From the NCBI GenBank assembly GCA_017416845.1, contig JAFQBA010000112.1:1-64000 (forward strand): DNA of 64,000 nt, in the 5' to 3' direction. The notes beneath the pieces were generated by a model, which ran no database searches, was not told the origin of the DNA, and saw nothing but the letters and a program-made list of their open reading frames with translations. Origin of the DNA: Clostridia bacterium. Lineage in GTDB: Bacteria > Bacillota > Clostridia > UMGS1810. Below, in pieces: positions 8,357 through 18,500 of the stretch. The position numbers and the translations under genes are program-made. Within the stretch, counting starts at the first letter, position 1, and each line of letters opens with the position of its first letter.

Positions 8357-9532
8357 ATGATGAAAAAATTTTTAAGAATAGCCATAGCATCGTTTATGAT
8401 TGCGTCTTCAAGCAATGCTATGGCATACGAAATTCAACCGGATATTGCTGAAAAAGTTGTTGTTTCCGAGTCTGAGACAGTATACAGAAGCTTAAAAACC
8501 AAAGAAGACGGGGAAATGGTTGCAAAGGTTAATATTCCTCAGTCTTTGTTTGACAGCGGAATAGAGAGTGCAAAGCTTTATGTTGCAAGTTACAGCGGTA
8601 CAAATGTTAAAGAACTCGACAAAATTGCCGTTAAAGACATAACATCTGCCGATGCAGGACTTGAAATTGTAACTCCGGCAATTGCTGTTGATGCCAATCA
8701 GGAGGTTCGTGCTTATCTTTGGGATGGAACGACCGTTAAACCCATTTCCATGAAGGATGAACTTCCTTCAAAAGAGGCAGCACTTTTCTATGATTTCGAA
8801 AATTTTAAAATAGGCGATACAATCAACGATTCCTCGATTTCTCTCATAGGTTCTCTTGTAACCGCAGCAGCCGACCCCGAAGAAGGCGGCACACGTGGAA
8901 ATGTTGCAAAATTCCTTGGTACATATGATGCGGTAACAGGAAGTACAACCGGTTGGACGTTTAGTATACGTGAGCTCAAAACAAATCGTACAAAAATTAA
9001 TCAGCGTGGAGGCACTGTTGCTGTAGACTATGAATATGATCTGTACATCCCAAGAGAATATGCTTATGACAAAGCAGATGGCAGTGATTATATAGACAAC
9101 ACAATCTTCCAGATTAAATTCGGTGAATATAGAATGGCAGCTTTTCAGATGATGATTTGCACTGATAATAACCGAATCCAGTTCCAAAATATGAGTGACA
9201 GGGTTACAAGCGGTTGGGTAAACTATCAGAACTGGGCAGATGTGACTGGAAAAGACCTTTATGACAGATGGATTCCCATGAAAATTGAAACCCGCCCCTT
9301 TGTTACTATTAATCCCGAAACAGGAAAAGAAGTTGTTACAAATGATTACAGTGAATCCTTTATCTATTTTGACGGTGTATGTGTCGGTCATGTAATCGGC
9401 AAGAACAATGCCGTATCGTCGTTTAACACCGCATACAATGGAATTGAAGGAAGACTCTATTTCTCATGTAATGAAGCTCGTTATAGTGTATCAAGAGCGG
9501 TATATATGGATAATTTCAAAGTTTCTCTGTAA
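8357..9532 (+). CDS. Secreted LamG-like protein of unknown function
   Basis: The protein has 391 residues. ATG 8357 lies 8 bases after GGAGG. Residues 1-23 are a signal peptide ending near AMAYE. Residues about 40-135 resemble the small beta module of the larger neighbours and end in VRAYLWDGTTVKP. The rest (about 145-391) is a single concanavalin/LamG-like beta-sandwich with YDRWIPMKI and a closing YMDNFKVSL strand. There is no SLH domain, LPxTG or transmembrane anchor, so it is probably released or held by other proteins. It has its own promoter and terminator-like repeat. Function is not recognised; glycan binding is a guess from the fold. Confidence 0.75.
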   Translation: MMKKFLRIAIASFMIASSSNAMAYEIQPDIAEKVVVSESETVYRSLKTKEDGEMVAKVNIPQSLFDSGIESAKLYVASYSGTNVKELDKIAVKDITSADAGLEIVTPAIAVDANQEVRAYLWDGTTVKPISMKDELPSKEAALFYDFENFKIGDTINDSSISLIGSLVTAAADPEEGGTRGNVAKFLGTYDAVTGSTTGWTFSIRELKTNRTKINQRGGTVAVDYEYDLYIPREYAYDKADGSDYIDNTIFQIKFGEYRMAAFQMMICTDNNRIQFQNMSDRVTSGWVNYQNWADVTGKDLYDRWIPMKIETRPFVTINPETGKEVVTNDYSESFIYFDGVCVGHVIGKNNAVSSFNTAYNGIEGRLYFSCNEARYSVSRAVYMDNFKVSL

Positions 9533-9583
9533 AAATTAAAATAAATAACGAATAACAAATATCAGTTTATATAATACAAATAA

Positions 9584-9636
9584 AAAGCGTTGTCTCAGTT
9601 AATTCATAAAACTTTTCCTGAGGCAGCGCTTTTTTT
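9584..9636 (+). terminator. Terminator-like dispersed repeat, copy 2
   Basis: AAGCGTTGTCTCAG pairs with CTGAGGCAGCGCTT (G-U pairs allowed) and runs into Ts. It ends the 8357 transcript and repeats the unit at 7687-7738. Confidence 0.8.
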
Positions 9637-9673
9637 GTAGGATTAGTGGTAAGAGAATAGAGGATAGGTGTGT

Positions 9674-9702
9674 AAAAAAAAAAGAGCCGTTTCCGGCTCT
9701 TT
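9674..9702 (-). terminator. Terminator of the minus-strand AraC operon
   Basis: A perfect 9-bp stem (9681-9689 with 9694-9702) with a 4-base loop is followed on the minus strand by a T-run. It lies just past the AraC stop codon. Confidence 0.88.
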
Positions 9703-9709
9703 CAAAATA

Positions 9710-10588
9710 TTATAATCTGTTTTTTTCTCTGTATTCCGACGGTAGTATTCCGTAATATTTTTTGAAGATATAATAAAAACCTTTAAGGGAAGAATATCCC
9801 AATTCATTTGTTATTGCAGTTACTGACTTTTCGGTTTCCAAAAGAAGTTCAGATGCTTTAATCATTCTCATTTGAACAATCAGCTCACGGAAGTTGACTC
9901 CATAGTGCTTGGCGATAATTCTGCTTGTCTGCTTTTTTGATAAACACAAAATCTTTGCAATGGCATCAAGTTCAATGTCTTGATTGAATTTGTTGTTAAT
10001 TATATAGTCAATTATGCGTATACGGTTCATATTACTGTCGGGGGAAATGCTTCTTTTCGAACTTTTCGCCTTTCCGACTTTGGAAATCTTCAAAATATCA
10101 ATCAGCAATTCACAAAAATAAACTCCGGATGAGTAGTGATTGTTTGTGAGAAATTCTCTTGATATTTTTTCGGTAATATCGGTAAGTGACGGTCTGTTTT
10201 TGATATAGATATACTCATCACAAAGAAATTTGCTAATCATATCATACATGTCCACTTCAGTCTTAAGCGAGTTTTTTGAATAGGAAAAATAAAAAGAAAA
10301 CACATCGCAGTCGGCTGATGTCGAAATTACACAGTGCGCAACCGTCGGTGCTATTATGATTATGTCATTTTCTTTTATTGTGACATCTTTGTCTTCAAAT
10401 TGTATGGTTATTTCGCCGCTTTTTACATAAAATATCTCATAATATAAGTGTCTGTGAAGATGAGAACCGAAAATGTTGTTAATTTCAAGTCCAAACTGCG
10501 CGCCGGTATAAATTTTTAAATTAAGGTTTTCCAGATTCACTGAAGATTCGTAAGTGACTTTTTCAAGATTGGAATCTGTGTAGTTCAT
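9710..10588 (-). CDS. AraC-family transcriptional regulator
   Basis: This is a 292-residue one-component regulator. The N-terminal cupin-like sensor domain (about 20-125) contains HRHLYYEIFYVKSG, typical of sugar-responsive AraC proteins. The C-terminal double helix-turn-helix (about 190-288) ends with the family signature LGYSSLKGFYYIFKKYYG and the PSEYR motif. ATG 10588 follows a GGAGG on the minus strand. It is the third gene of a probable operon with the aldolase and FG-GAP genes and probably regulates them or nearby surface-protein genes. The ligand is unknown. Confidence 0.9.
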   Translation of the reverse strand: MNYTDSNLEKVTYESSVNLENLNLKIYTGAQFGLEINNIFGSHLHRHLYYEIFYVKSGEITIQFEDKDVTIKENDIIIIAPTVAHCVISTSADCDVFSFYFSYSKNSLKTEVDMYDMISKFLCDEYIYIKNRPSLTDITEKISREFLTNNHYSSGVYFCELLIDILKISKVGKAKSSKRSISPDSNMNRIRIIDYIINNKFNQDIELDAIAKILCLSKKQTSRIIAKHYGVNFRELIVQMRMIKASELLLETEKSVTAITNELGYSSLKGFYYIFKKYYGILPSEYREKNRL

Positions 10589-10619
10589 CGTTTTAACCTC
10601 CTGCAGTCATTTCTGAGTA

Positions 10620-13397
10620 TTATTCAAAATCGACAGTTACTTCCGTTACTCTTGGCGTTCCTGCTCCGCACCTTGCACCGAGTTCAAGTTTATATTGCAA
10701 AAATCCTTTGAGGTTGAGCTTGGTTATGTCATCGCCGTTTTCTACAGATTCACTCCATTTGGTGTTATCCAGTTCTTGAATACTTGATGCACAACGAAGT
10801 TGCATTTTAACCCATGTGCTTTTGCCGTTTTGGGCAATCCACGATACTTTCGTTGCTGTCATACCGTCCGGGATCTCAAAGGTTTCAGAAACATAATACT
10901 CCGAGTCGCTTCTGTCCATTATGTTACCCACATCAACCGTAGACATTCCGTGAGGGCCTCTGCCCGGTAGGGGAGTGTATCTTTCTGTGTTAATACCGTC
11001 GGGACCACCCCAATATACAAATGATTCGCAAACATGGTTACCTTGCTTTTTGTGTGATGCAACAGCAAGATCAATATATCCGTCACCGTTAAAGTCGCCC
11101 GAAAGGCATCCTGTTCCGGAATTGTTGAAAATGCGTTTTTTGTTATCCTGATAGAATATACCGTCTTTTGAACCGAAATATATAACCGAATCAGTATCTC
11201 TTGTTCTCACACCATAATAAGCGCAGGCATAAATATCAAGAATTCCGTCATTGTTGAAGTCCTGAATGGTAAGGTCATTAATGCAAAAAGCCGGAAGCTG
11301 TGTCTTGCGGTTTTCTTTGTAGCCGTCGGGACCGCCCCAGTAAATTGTAATATATGATTCTTTCACTTGAGATTTGCCAAGAGCTGTAAACCCACCGAGA
11401 ACAAGGTCTAAATAGCCGTTGCCGTTAAGGTCTGCGGCATTGCCGGTTACTGCACCGTCGGTTGCAAGAGTTTGCATATTTTCGGTTGAAAATCCGTCAG
11501 GACCGCCCCAAAGTATGAATGAATTTGTGCCGTAGAGCTGGGGAACAAAAAGGTCGAGCCAGCCGTCACCGTTAAAGTCGGCGCAAAACATGTTTCTCAT
11601 ACCGCCAAACTGATTTATGAGTCCGTTTTCTTCTTCGCAGTATTGAGGGTCTTCATCTTCGCCGGGCCATGTGAATGGGTCGCACAGTTCGGGCTTTGGA
11701 CCCATTATTATTTTTTGGGGGTTTTCAAGGTCAAAGCCGTTGGGTCCGCCCTCAAAAATAAGCATAAGGCGGCTTCTGAGACTTGTTGCAACAACATCAA
11801 GATATCCCGAATGTCTGAAATCTCCAATAACACAGCTGTGACCGAGAATGACGGGGAGTGAAGTTTTATTTTGAGGGTCAAATCCGTCCTTGCTTCCCCA
11901 AAATATTTCGCATCCGGGGTCTTCCCATGGAGTGTTTTCGGAGCAGTTTACAACCAAAACATCAGGGTGTCCTGAGTCATTGAGGTCTGCAGGGATAAGG
12001 TCAACCGCCGCACACCCCGGCAGGGTGATGGTCCGCTCTGCGCTAAAACCGTCGGGACCTCCAAGGAAAAATGCAACATCTTCAAATCCTTTTGAAAGTT
12101 CACCTTCGTGATTGATTACAACAGTCTGTCTTCTGCCGTCAGTATAGGTTATGCCGTTTAAAATAACATTTGCATCCCAGGAAGGTATTTTTGCAAGTAA
12201 AGTTTCATTTCCGTTTTCGTCAAAAGAAAAAATGGAGGAATCAAGCTCGTTTCGGTCTCTTTCACCACCTTGACAAGCAAAAAGAACATTTTTGCCATCT
12301 TTGCAAATAGGCGAAATCGTGAGAGAACGCGGATATCTGATGGGAATGTGGGTAGCATTTGACACATCATAGCCTGAATCTCCCCACAAAACCATAATTT
12401 CTGTTTCGGTGTCACGGTCAAAAGAAAGAGCGATTGCAATGTCGCACCCACCGTTATTTTTAAGATCACCTGCAACAACGTGCATAATGCCTCTGTAACG
12501 AAGTGATGGAATTTCCATCAGCTTTTCATAATCAAAACATGTAAAGCGGTACTCTTCGTGTGGGATTTTTCCGTTTTGCCAGCTATCGAGAATAACGTCA
12601 GCATTTTCAACACGGACAGTCATTGGCTTGCCGTTAATGTTTAAAATGCTTGTCTTCCACGGGAACCATCCGCTTGCTATTCTACCTGCAGTGGTTGAAC
12701 CGCGCACGTCAATTTTCATCGAAGCACCAAAATCGGTTTTTCTCTCGGGATTTATTCCGTCTTCACCGCCCCAGTAGACAGTTTGACTTCCGTCTCCTTG
12801 ATGCATAACGTAAAGATCGTCATAGCCGTCACCGTCGAGATCACCAACTGCCATTGTAAGACCGTTTATATTGACATCTTCAAAAACCGACGGTTCAATG
12901 CCTTGCGGTGTTTGATAAAAAATGCGCATTTTTTCGCCTGCTAAAAATGCCAGTGCTTTTTTGCCGCAATTCTTAAAATCGCCGGCAACCACTGCAGAAG
13001 CCCCGAAAACCCGAAGCTCACTGCGGTATTTTTCGGATAGTCCCGTTTCGCTTCCGTAATAAATTATGGCAGAAACATCGGTATGAACCCCATCGTGCTG
13101 ACAGGCAAGAATCAAATCTTGACAACCGTCACCGTTAAGGTCTGTGAGACAAGCGTCAAATGCTCCGTAGGTCGGAAGACGCAAAGGTTCACTTTTGATA
13201 CTGTCATAAACAAACACCGGCGGGCGTTCATTCATAGAGTGGCTGTTTGCAAGGGGCAGGTCAAACCATCCGTCACCATTCACGTCAAAATTATGTATTC
13301 TCTGAAGCACTCCTTTTCGTGAAACATATATGTTTTGTCCGCCGTTTCCAAAGGTGCCTTTTCTAAATTCTTCAAATCCTTTTTTTGTCCATTTCAT
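10620..13397 (-). CDS. FG-GAP/VCBS repeat protein without signal peptide
   Basis: The protein has 925 residues from ATG 13397, which follows GGAG with a 7-base gap. A longer frame to 13514 runs into the upstream aldolase gene and is rejected. About ten calcium-binding-like repeats of the type DFNGDGYIDLAVA are seen, many followed by YWGGPDG, so it should fold as one or more integrin-alpha-type beta-propellers. A C-terminal beta domain of about 110 residues follows. There is no N-terminal signal peptide or membrane segment, which is unusual because most FG-GAP proteins are exported. It lies 22 bases after the aldolase stop and 31 bases before the AraC start. Its role is unknown. Confidence 0.82.
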   Translation of the reverse strand: MKWTKKGFEEFRKGTFGNGGQNIYVSRKGVLQRIHNFDVNGDGWFDLPLANSHSMNERPPVFVYDSIKSEPLRLPTYGAFDACLTDLNGDGCQDLILACQHDGVHTDVSAIIYYGSETGLSEKYRSELRVFGASAVVAGDFKNCGKKALAFLAGEKMRIFYQTPQGIEPSVFEDVNINGLTMAVGDLDGDGYDDLYVMHQGDGSQTVYWGGEDGINPERKTDFGASMKIDVRGSTTAGRIASGWFPWKTSILNINGKPMTVRVENADVILDSWQNGKIPHEEYRFTCFDYEKLMEIPSLRYRGIMHVVAGDLKNNGGCDIAIALSFDRDTETEIMVLWGDSGYDVSNATHIPIRYPRSLTISPICKDGKNVLFACQGGERDRNELDSSIFSFDENGNETLLAKIPSWDANVILNGITYTDGRRQTVVINHEGELSKGFEDVAFFLGGPDGFSAERTITLPGCAAVDLIPADLNDSGHPDVLVVNCSENTPWEDPGCEIFWGSKDGFDPQNKTSLPVILGHSCVIGDFRHSGYLDVVATSLRSRLMLIFEGGPNGFDLENPQKIIMGPKPELCDPFTWPGEDEDPQYCEEENGLINQFGGMRNMFCADFNGDGWLDLFVPQLYGTNSFILWGGPDGFSTENMQTLATDGAVTGNAADLNGNGYLDLVLGGFTALGKSQVKESYITIYWGGPDGYKENRKTQLPAFCINDLTIQDFNNDGILDIYACAYYGVRTRDTDSVIYFGSKDGIFYQDNKKRIFNNSGTGCLSGDFNGDGYIDLAVASHKKQGNHVCESFVYWGGPDGINTERYTPLPGRGPHGMSTVDVGNIMDRSDSEYYVSETFEIPDGMTATKVSWIAQNGKSTWVKMQLRCASSIQELDNTKWSESVENGDDITKLNLKGFLQYKLELGARCGAGTPRVTEVTVDFE

Positions 13398-13419
13398 AAG
13401 TAAACTCCAATTAAATCTA

Positions 13420-14289
13420 TCAAAGATAGGGAATAATTTCCTTTGCAATGAGTTCTTTGTCCGCTTTTGTTGGTTCGTCAAATGGATGGCGGCACACACC
13501 AAAGTTAAATCCAAGCTGATTTAGAACTTCTTTTTCAGCCTGCATAACACCGATTTTGCAAAGCACGGTAATGATTTTGTTTGCTTCTTGCTGAATCTTT
13601 TGCGCTTCTGCAATTTTCCCCTGACCAAAGAGCTCATATATTTTAACAAATTTGTCCGCCATAAGGTTATATGTACTTCCGATTGCACCGTCTGCACCCA
13701 TAACAAGACCCGAAAGGAGCATCTCATCAAAACCGTTGTATACGATTTTGGTAGGAAAGTTTGTCTTGCACTGTTCAAGAGTGAAAAAGTCGTTTGATGT
13801 ATATTTAATTCCCAAAAATCTTTCGTCCGAAAGAAAACTTGCCATTTCCTGTGTGCTCATACTTACGCCCGAAAAAAGCGGAATGTGATAAACAAGCATA
13901 GGGAGGGCTCCTTCGTCTGCAAGACGTGTATAGTAATTTTTGATTTCTTCAAAAGTGAATTTGTAGTAGAAAGGACTTACCGATGAAATTGCATCATAGC
14001 CAAGCTTTGTTGCGTGCTTGGCAAGCTCTGTTGCTTCCGACTCATTAATAGAGCCTATGTGTGCAATAAGTGTGGAATTGGGTGCGCAGGATTTAACAAT
14101 TTCCATAACCTGCTTTCTTTCTTCGGTTGAAAGAAGAAAAGCTTCACCGGTGCTTCCGCACACGTAAAAACCCTTTACCCCTTTTCCAAGACAAAACTTA
14201 ACCAGCTTTTCAAGCTCTTTTTCATTAATTTTGTTGGCACTGTCAAAAGGAGTGAGCAGTGCCGTAAAAATACCTTTATATTTATTCAT
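13420..14289 (-). CDS. DapA/NanA-family aldolase, probable N-acetylneuraminate lyase
   Basis: The protein is 289 residues, normal for this TIM-barrel class I aldolase family. Visible family residues are GSTGE (45-49, carboxylate binding), the catalytic Tyr 134 in VYHIP, and the Schiff-base Lys 162 in GIKYTSNDFF. The YHIPLFSGV and IKYTSNDFF contexts resemble N-acetylneuraminate lyases more than dihydrodipicolinate synthase. It would then split sialic acid into N-acetylmannosamine and pyruvate in the cytoplasm. No nanE, nanK or transporter is nearby, so another keto-acid aldol substrate is possible. ATG 14289 follows GGAGGT. It is the first gene of the probable three-gene minus-strand operon. 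Confidence 0.8.
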   Translation of the reverse strand: MNKYKGIFTALLTPFDSANKINEKELEKLVKFCLGKGVKGFYVCGSTGEAFLLSTEERKQVMEIVKSCAPNSTLIAHIGSINESEATELAKHATKLGYDAISSVSPFYYKFTFEEIKNYYTRLADEGALPMLVYHIPLFSGVSMSTQEMASFLSDERFLGIKYTSNDFFTLEQCKTNFPTKIVYNGFDEMLLSGLVMGADGAIGSTYNLMADKFVKIYELFGQGKIAEAQKIQQEANKIITVLCKIGVMQAEKEVLNQLGFNFGVCRHPFDEPTKADKELIAKEIIPYL

Positions 14290-14370
14290 GATTACACCTC
14301 CGTATTGTTTATATTATAATGAAAAAATGATGTTAAGTATAGAGATATGTTGCCGTGTTTTTTACTATGG

Positions 14371-14399
14371 TTGCTTTTTGGGATAAAATATGTTACAAT
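14371..14399 (+). promoter_or_regulatory. Promoter of the AraC gene at 14440
   Basis: TTGCTT (14371-14376), a 17-base spacer and TACAAT (14394-14399) form a good promoter. It lies inside the longest reading frame, which is why the downstream ATG 14440 is preferred as the start. Confidence 0.6.
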
Positions 14400-14439
14400 A
14401 TCTGAAGAATTTGAATCTGAAAGTGTGGTCGGTGATAAA

Positions 14440-15249
14440 ATGCCCAATGTCATAATACATCACGAAAAGGGAAAAGACGTTTTCTTCAAAACATGGCACA
14501 GACTTGAACATCACATGATAATATATACATACTCCGATGGCGGAGGTATTGTATGCGCTGAAAAAATATATCCCATAAAAAAGGGGACTCTTTGCTTTAT
14601 CGGTGCAGGAAAATATTTTTACACCATGGCTGACAATCCTGATATATATGATCGAAGCAAATTTTTTGTTATGCCCGATGTTGTGCAGAAAATCTTTAAC
14701 TTCTTTTCTGATGACAACAGTTTTCGAGTTTTTTCCGAGGGTGGATTTGTATATTCGGTTGTTGATGAATCCGAAAGAGACGATGTTGAAAATATTTTTG
14801 CCGATATTGAAAAATACAATGGCGGAGCATATTTTGATGAAATGGTTGTTTCATGTTGCATAAAGCTCCTTGTTCAGATATGCAAAAATACCATTGAACA
14901 TATTGCACCTGTAGCAGGGACCATGAATATGGCAATAGACTACATAAACAGCAATATATTTAAAAGTATTACAATTGATGACATATGCGAAGCAATTCAC
15001 ATGAGTAAATATCATTTTTGTCGCAGATTTCATGAGTTTTCGGGGCTTACGGTTATGAACTATATCCTCAAAACACGCATAGTGCTTGCCAAAAACATTC
15101 TTCTCAGCGAAAAGGTGTCTGTCTCCGATGTCAGCAATCGTTGCGGATTCAGCAGTATTTCATATTTTTGTCGTGTATTTAAGGCCGAAACCGGGCTGAC
15201 ACCACTTGCCTACAGAAAAAGAGCCATGTATTATGAACCGACCTCCTAA
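14440..15249 (+). CDS. AraC-family transcriptional regulator
   Basis: The protein has 269 residues from ATG 14440 (GGTG 6 bases upstream). The frame is open back to 14347 but the promoter lies within that extension. The N-terminus (about 1-150) is a cupin-like sensing region with HRLEHHMIIYTYSDGG. The C-terminal AraC helix-turn-helix pair lies at about 165-265, with DICEAIHMSKYHFCRRF in the first and VSNRCGFSSISYFCRVF in the second. The gene is divergent from the aldolase operon across a short intergenic region, so it probably regulates that operon and itself. Confidence 0.88.
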   Translation: MPNVIIHHEKGKDVFFKTWHRLEHHMIIYTYSDGGGIVCAEKIYPIKKGTLCFIGAGKYFYTMADNPDIYDRSKFFVMPDVVQKIFNFFSDDNSFRVFSEGGFVYSVVDESERDDVENIFADIEKYNGGAYFDEMVVSCCIKLLVQICKNTIEHIAPVAGTMNMAIDYINSNIFKSITIDDICEAIHMSKYHFCRRFHEFSGLTVMNYILKTRIVLAKNILLSEKVSVSDVSNRCGFSSISYFCRVFKAETGLTPLAYRKRAMYYEPTS

Positions 15250-15286
15250 TCGTTAGATTTTTGGTCTAACTTTCGGGGGTCGGTTC
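15235..15286 (+). terminator. Long hairpin at the end of the AraC gene
   Basis: GAACCGACCTCC (15235-15246, overlapping the last codons) pairs with GGGGTCGGTTC (15276-15286), and GTTAGA pairs with TCTAAC inside. No immediate T-run follows; a T-run starts 13 bases later, so termination is only probable. Confidence 0.5.
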
Positions 15287-15381
15287 AAAATGTAATCGTA
15301 TTTTTTTAACATATTTGATATTGAAGAATATAAGTCGGATTACATAGTTATACTACGTGGAAAAATTTTGAAAAATAATGC

Positions 15382-15410
15382 TTGACAATTGGGATAATTT
15401 GTGTTAATAT
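15382..15410 (+). promoter_or_regulatory. rpoB promoter
   Basis: TTGACA (15382-15387), a 17-base spacer and TAATAT (15405-15410) form a strong sigma-A promoter 177 bases before the rpoB start. rpoBC is therefore transcribed alone here, since no rplJ-rplL genes precede it. Confidence 0.85.
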
Positions 15411-15416
15411 TATAAA

Positions 15417-15586
15417 TTGCAGTTATAGCCGTTTTTATGGATTTTCGATTGTGCATAATCACGGTTTTTTGTGCATGGAAACAATCCGAATTATGCATTA
15501 TTACTGTGTTTGTGTGACTCGTCCTCACGCAAGCAGAAAAGATTTTATCTTTTCGCAGCAAAAAAAATATATGAGGTGATAGAAAC
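15417..15586 (+). promoter_or_regulatory. Structured rpoB 5' leader
   Basis: The leader is about 170 nt and holds no convincing gene. GATTGT (15447-15452) can pair with ACAATC (15481-15486), and the adjoining GCATAAT (15453-15459) can pair with ATTATGC (15490-15496). The order of the arms means the two helices cannot nest in one hairpin, so they compete or form a pseudoknot. A third hairpin, GAAAAGAT with ATCTTTTC (15536-15554), lies just upstream of the AGGTGAT ribosome binding site. Control of RNA polymerase synthesis by this leader is inference. Confidence 0.45.
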
Positions 15587-18500
15587 ATGGTACATCCTAT
15601 CAAGCTTGGTAAGAACGAACGTATGAGCTATTCCAGAATCGACGAAGTTCTCGAGATGCCAAACTTAATTGAGGTGCAAAAGAATTCATACCAGTGGTTT
15701 ATCGAAAAAGGTTTAAAAGAGGTACTTGAAGATGTATCTCCGATTTGCGATTTTTCGGGAAATCTTGTGCTTGAATTCGATGATTACTATCTGGATGAAA
15801 ATCCGAAGTATTCAATTGAAGAGTGTAAAGCGCGTGATGCCACATATTCAAAGCCCCTTAAAATTAAGGTGAGACTCATCAACAAAGAGACCGGCGAAGT
15901 TAAGGAACAGGAAATCTTCATGGGAGAATTCCCGCTCATGACCGATCAGGGTACCTTCATTATAAACGGTGCCGAAAGAGTTATCGTCAGCCAGGTTGTC
16001 CGTTCTCCGGGCATCTACTTTGCAATGCAACATGACAAAACCGGTAAAGAGCTCTACGATGCTACCGTTATACCGAACCGCGGTGCGTGGTTGGAATATG
16101 AAACCGATTCCAATGACGTTTTCTCCGTGCGCATAGACAGAACCAGAAAACTTCCTGTAACTGTCCTCATCCGTGCACTTGGTCTCAACACAAATGCTGA
16201 GATTCTTGAAATGTTCGGCTATGATGAAAAAATCAACACCACCCTCGAAAAGGATTTCACAACTAATTCCGAAGAGGCATTAATTGAAATATACAAGAAA
16301 CTCCGTCCCGGTGAGCCTCCCACGGTTGAGAGTGCAACCACCCTTATCAACGGACTTTTCTTCGATGCAAAGCGCTATGACCTTTCAAGAGTTGGCCGTT
16401 TCAAATTCAACAAAAAGCTCTCGCTTAGTGCCCGCATCAAAAATCAAACCCTTTCAAAACCTGTTGTAGACGAAGAAACAGGCGAAATTCTTGCTGAAGC
16501 AGGCGAGTGCATCAGCGCCGAAAAAGCCGCTATTTTGGAAAAAGCCGGCATCAACACCGTTTGGGTAAAAGTTGAAGACAAAGAAATCAAAATATTCACC
16601 AATGACATGGTTAATATTTTTGATCATATATCTCCCGAGCTTGCCGAAGCTATTGCAGAATATGATATCAATGAGAAAGTTAAGTTCAGCGTTCTCAAGG
16701 AAATTCTTTCTGCATCAGACGATATCGAAGAGCTCAAAAAGCTTATCAAAGAAAGAATTACCGATCTCATTCCCAAGCATATTATCACAGAAGATATTTA
16801 TGCTTCCATCAACTATCACAATAACATTGTATACGGAATCGGTACAACCGATGACATCGACCACCTCGGTAACCGTAGACTTCGTGCAGTTGGTGAACTT
16901 TTGCAGAATCAGTTCCGCATCGGTCTTTCAAGACTTGAAAGAGTTGTAAGAGAAAGAATGACAATTCAAGATCTCGACGTTGTTACGCCTCAACTTCTCA
17001 TAAATTCAAGACCTGTTGTATCTGCAATAAAAGAATTTTTCGGTTCTTCACAGCTTTCACAGTTCATGGATCAGACCAACCCGCTTGCAGAGCTCACTCA
17101 CAAGAGAAGACTTTCGGCTCTTGGTCCCGGCGGTCTCTCAAGAGAACGAGCCGGCTTCGAAGTTCGAGACGTTCACCATTCTCACTACGGCAGAATGTGT
17201 CCTATTGAAACTCCTGAAGGTCCTAACATCGGTCTTATCAACTCACTTGCATGTTATGCACGCATCAATGAATATGGGTTCATTGAAGCTCCTTACAGAA
17301 AATTTGATAAGGAAACTCTCAAGGTTACCGATGAAATTTCATATATGACAGCAGACGTGGAAGATAACTACATGGTTGCTCCCGCATCTGAAAAGCTTGC
17401 AGAAGACGGTTCTTTTGTTAACGACAAGGTTATTGTTCGTTACAGAGACGAATTCATCGAAGTTGATCCATCAAAGGTTGACTACGTTGACGTTTCTCCC
17501 AAGCAGATTGTATCTGTCGCCACAGCAATGATTCCCTTCCTTGAAAACGATGACGCCGTTCGTGCGCTCATGGGTTCAAACATGCAGCGTCAGGCAGTGC
17601 CTCTTCTCAAGACAGAATCTCCAATTGTCGGCACAGGTATGGAATATAAAGCAGCAAAAGACTCCGGCGTTTGTGTTCTTGCAAAAGAAGACGGTGTAGT
17701 TATCAGAGTAGGTGCAGATGAAGTTCTTGTTCGTGAAGATGATGGAAATGTACGCAGCTACAAATTTATCAAATTCCTCCGTTCAAACCAGAGCACCTGC
17801 ATAAACCAGAAGCCAATCGTATCAAACGGCGAAAGAGTTAAAAAAGGTGACATCATTGCCGACGGTCCTTCAACCGCAAACGGTGAAATCTCCCTCGGTA
17901 AAAACATTCTCATCGGCTTTATGACATGGGAAGGTTACAACTACGAGGATGCTATCCTCATCAATGAACGCCTTGTAAAAGAAGATGTATTCACATCAAT
18001 TCACATAGAAGAATATGAGTGCGAAGCCCGTGACACCAAACTCGGTGCCGAAGAAATCACCCGTGACATTTCAAACGTTGGTGAAGATGCACTCAAAGAT
18101 ATCGACGAAAGAGGTATTGTCCGCATAGGTGCCGAAGTAAGAGCAGGGGATATCCTTGTCGGTAAAGTAACTCCCAAGGGAGAAACCGAGCTTTCTGCTG
18201 AAGAAAGACTCCTGCGTGCAATCTTCGGCGAAAAAGCAAGAGATGTAAGAGATACATCGCTTCGTGTACCTCACGGTGAATCCGGTATCGTTGTAGATGT
18301 TAAAATATTTACCCGTGAAAACGGCGACGAGCTCCCTCCCGGAGTAAATCAGCTTGTTCGTTGCTACATCGCTCAGAAGAGAAAAATCTCTGTGGGTGAC
18401 AAAATGGCAGGACGTCACGGTAACAAGGGTGTTATTTCCAGAATTCTTCCCGAAGAAGATATGCCTTTCCTTCCCGACGGTACACCTCTTCAGATTGTGC

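Noticed and set aside
13398-13514. N-terminal extension of the FG-GAP protein
   Set aside because: It runs into the aldolase gene and lacks a ribosome binding site, while ATG 13397 has GGAG at proper spacing.
14347-14439. Longer N-terminus of the AraC protein at 14440
   Set aside because: A good promoter lies inside this stretch, so it is not translated from that transcript.
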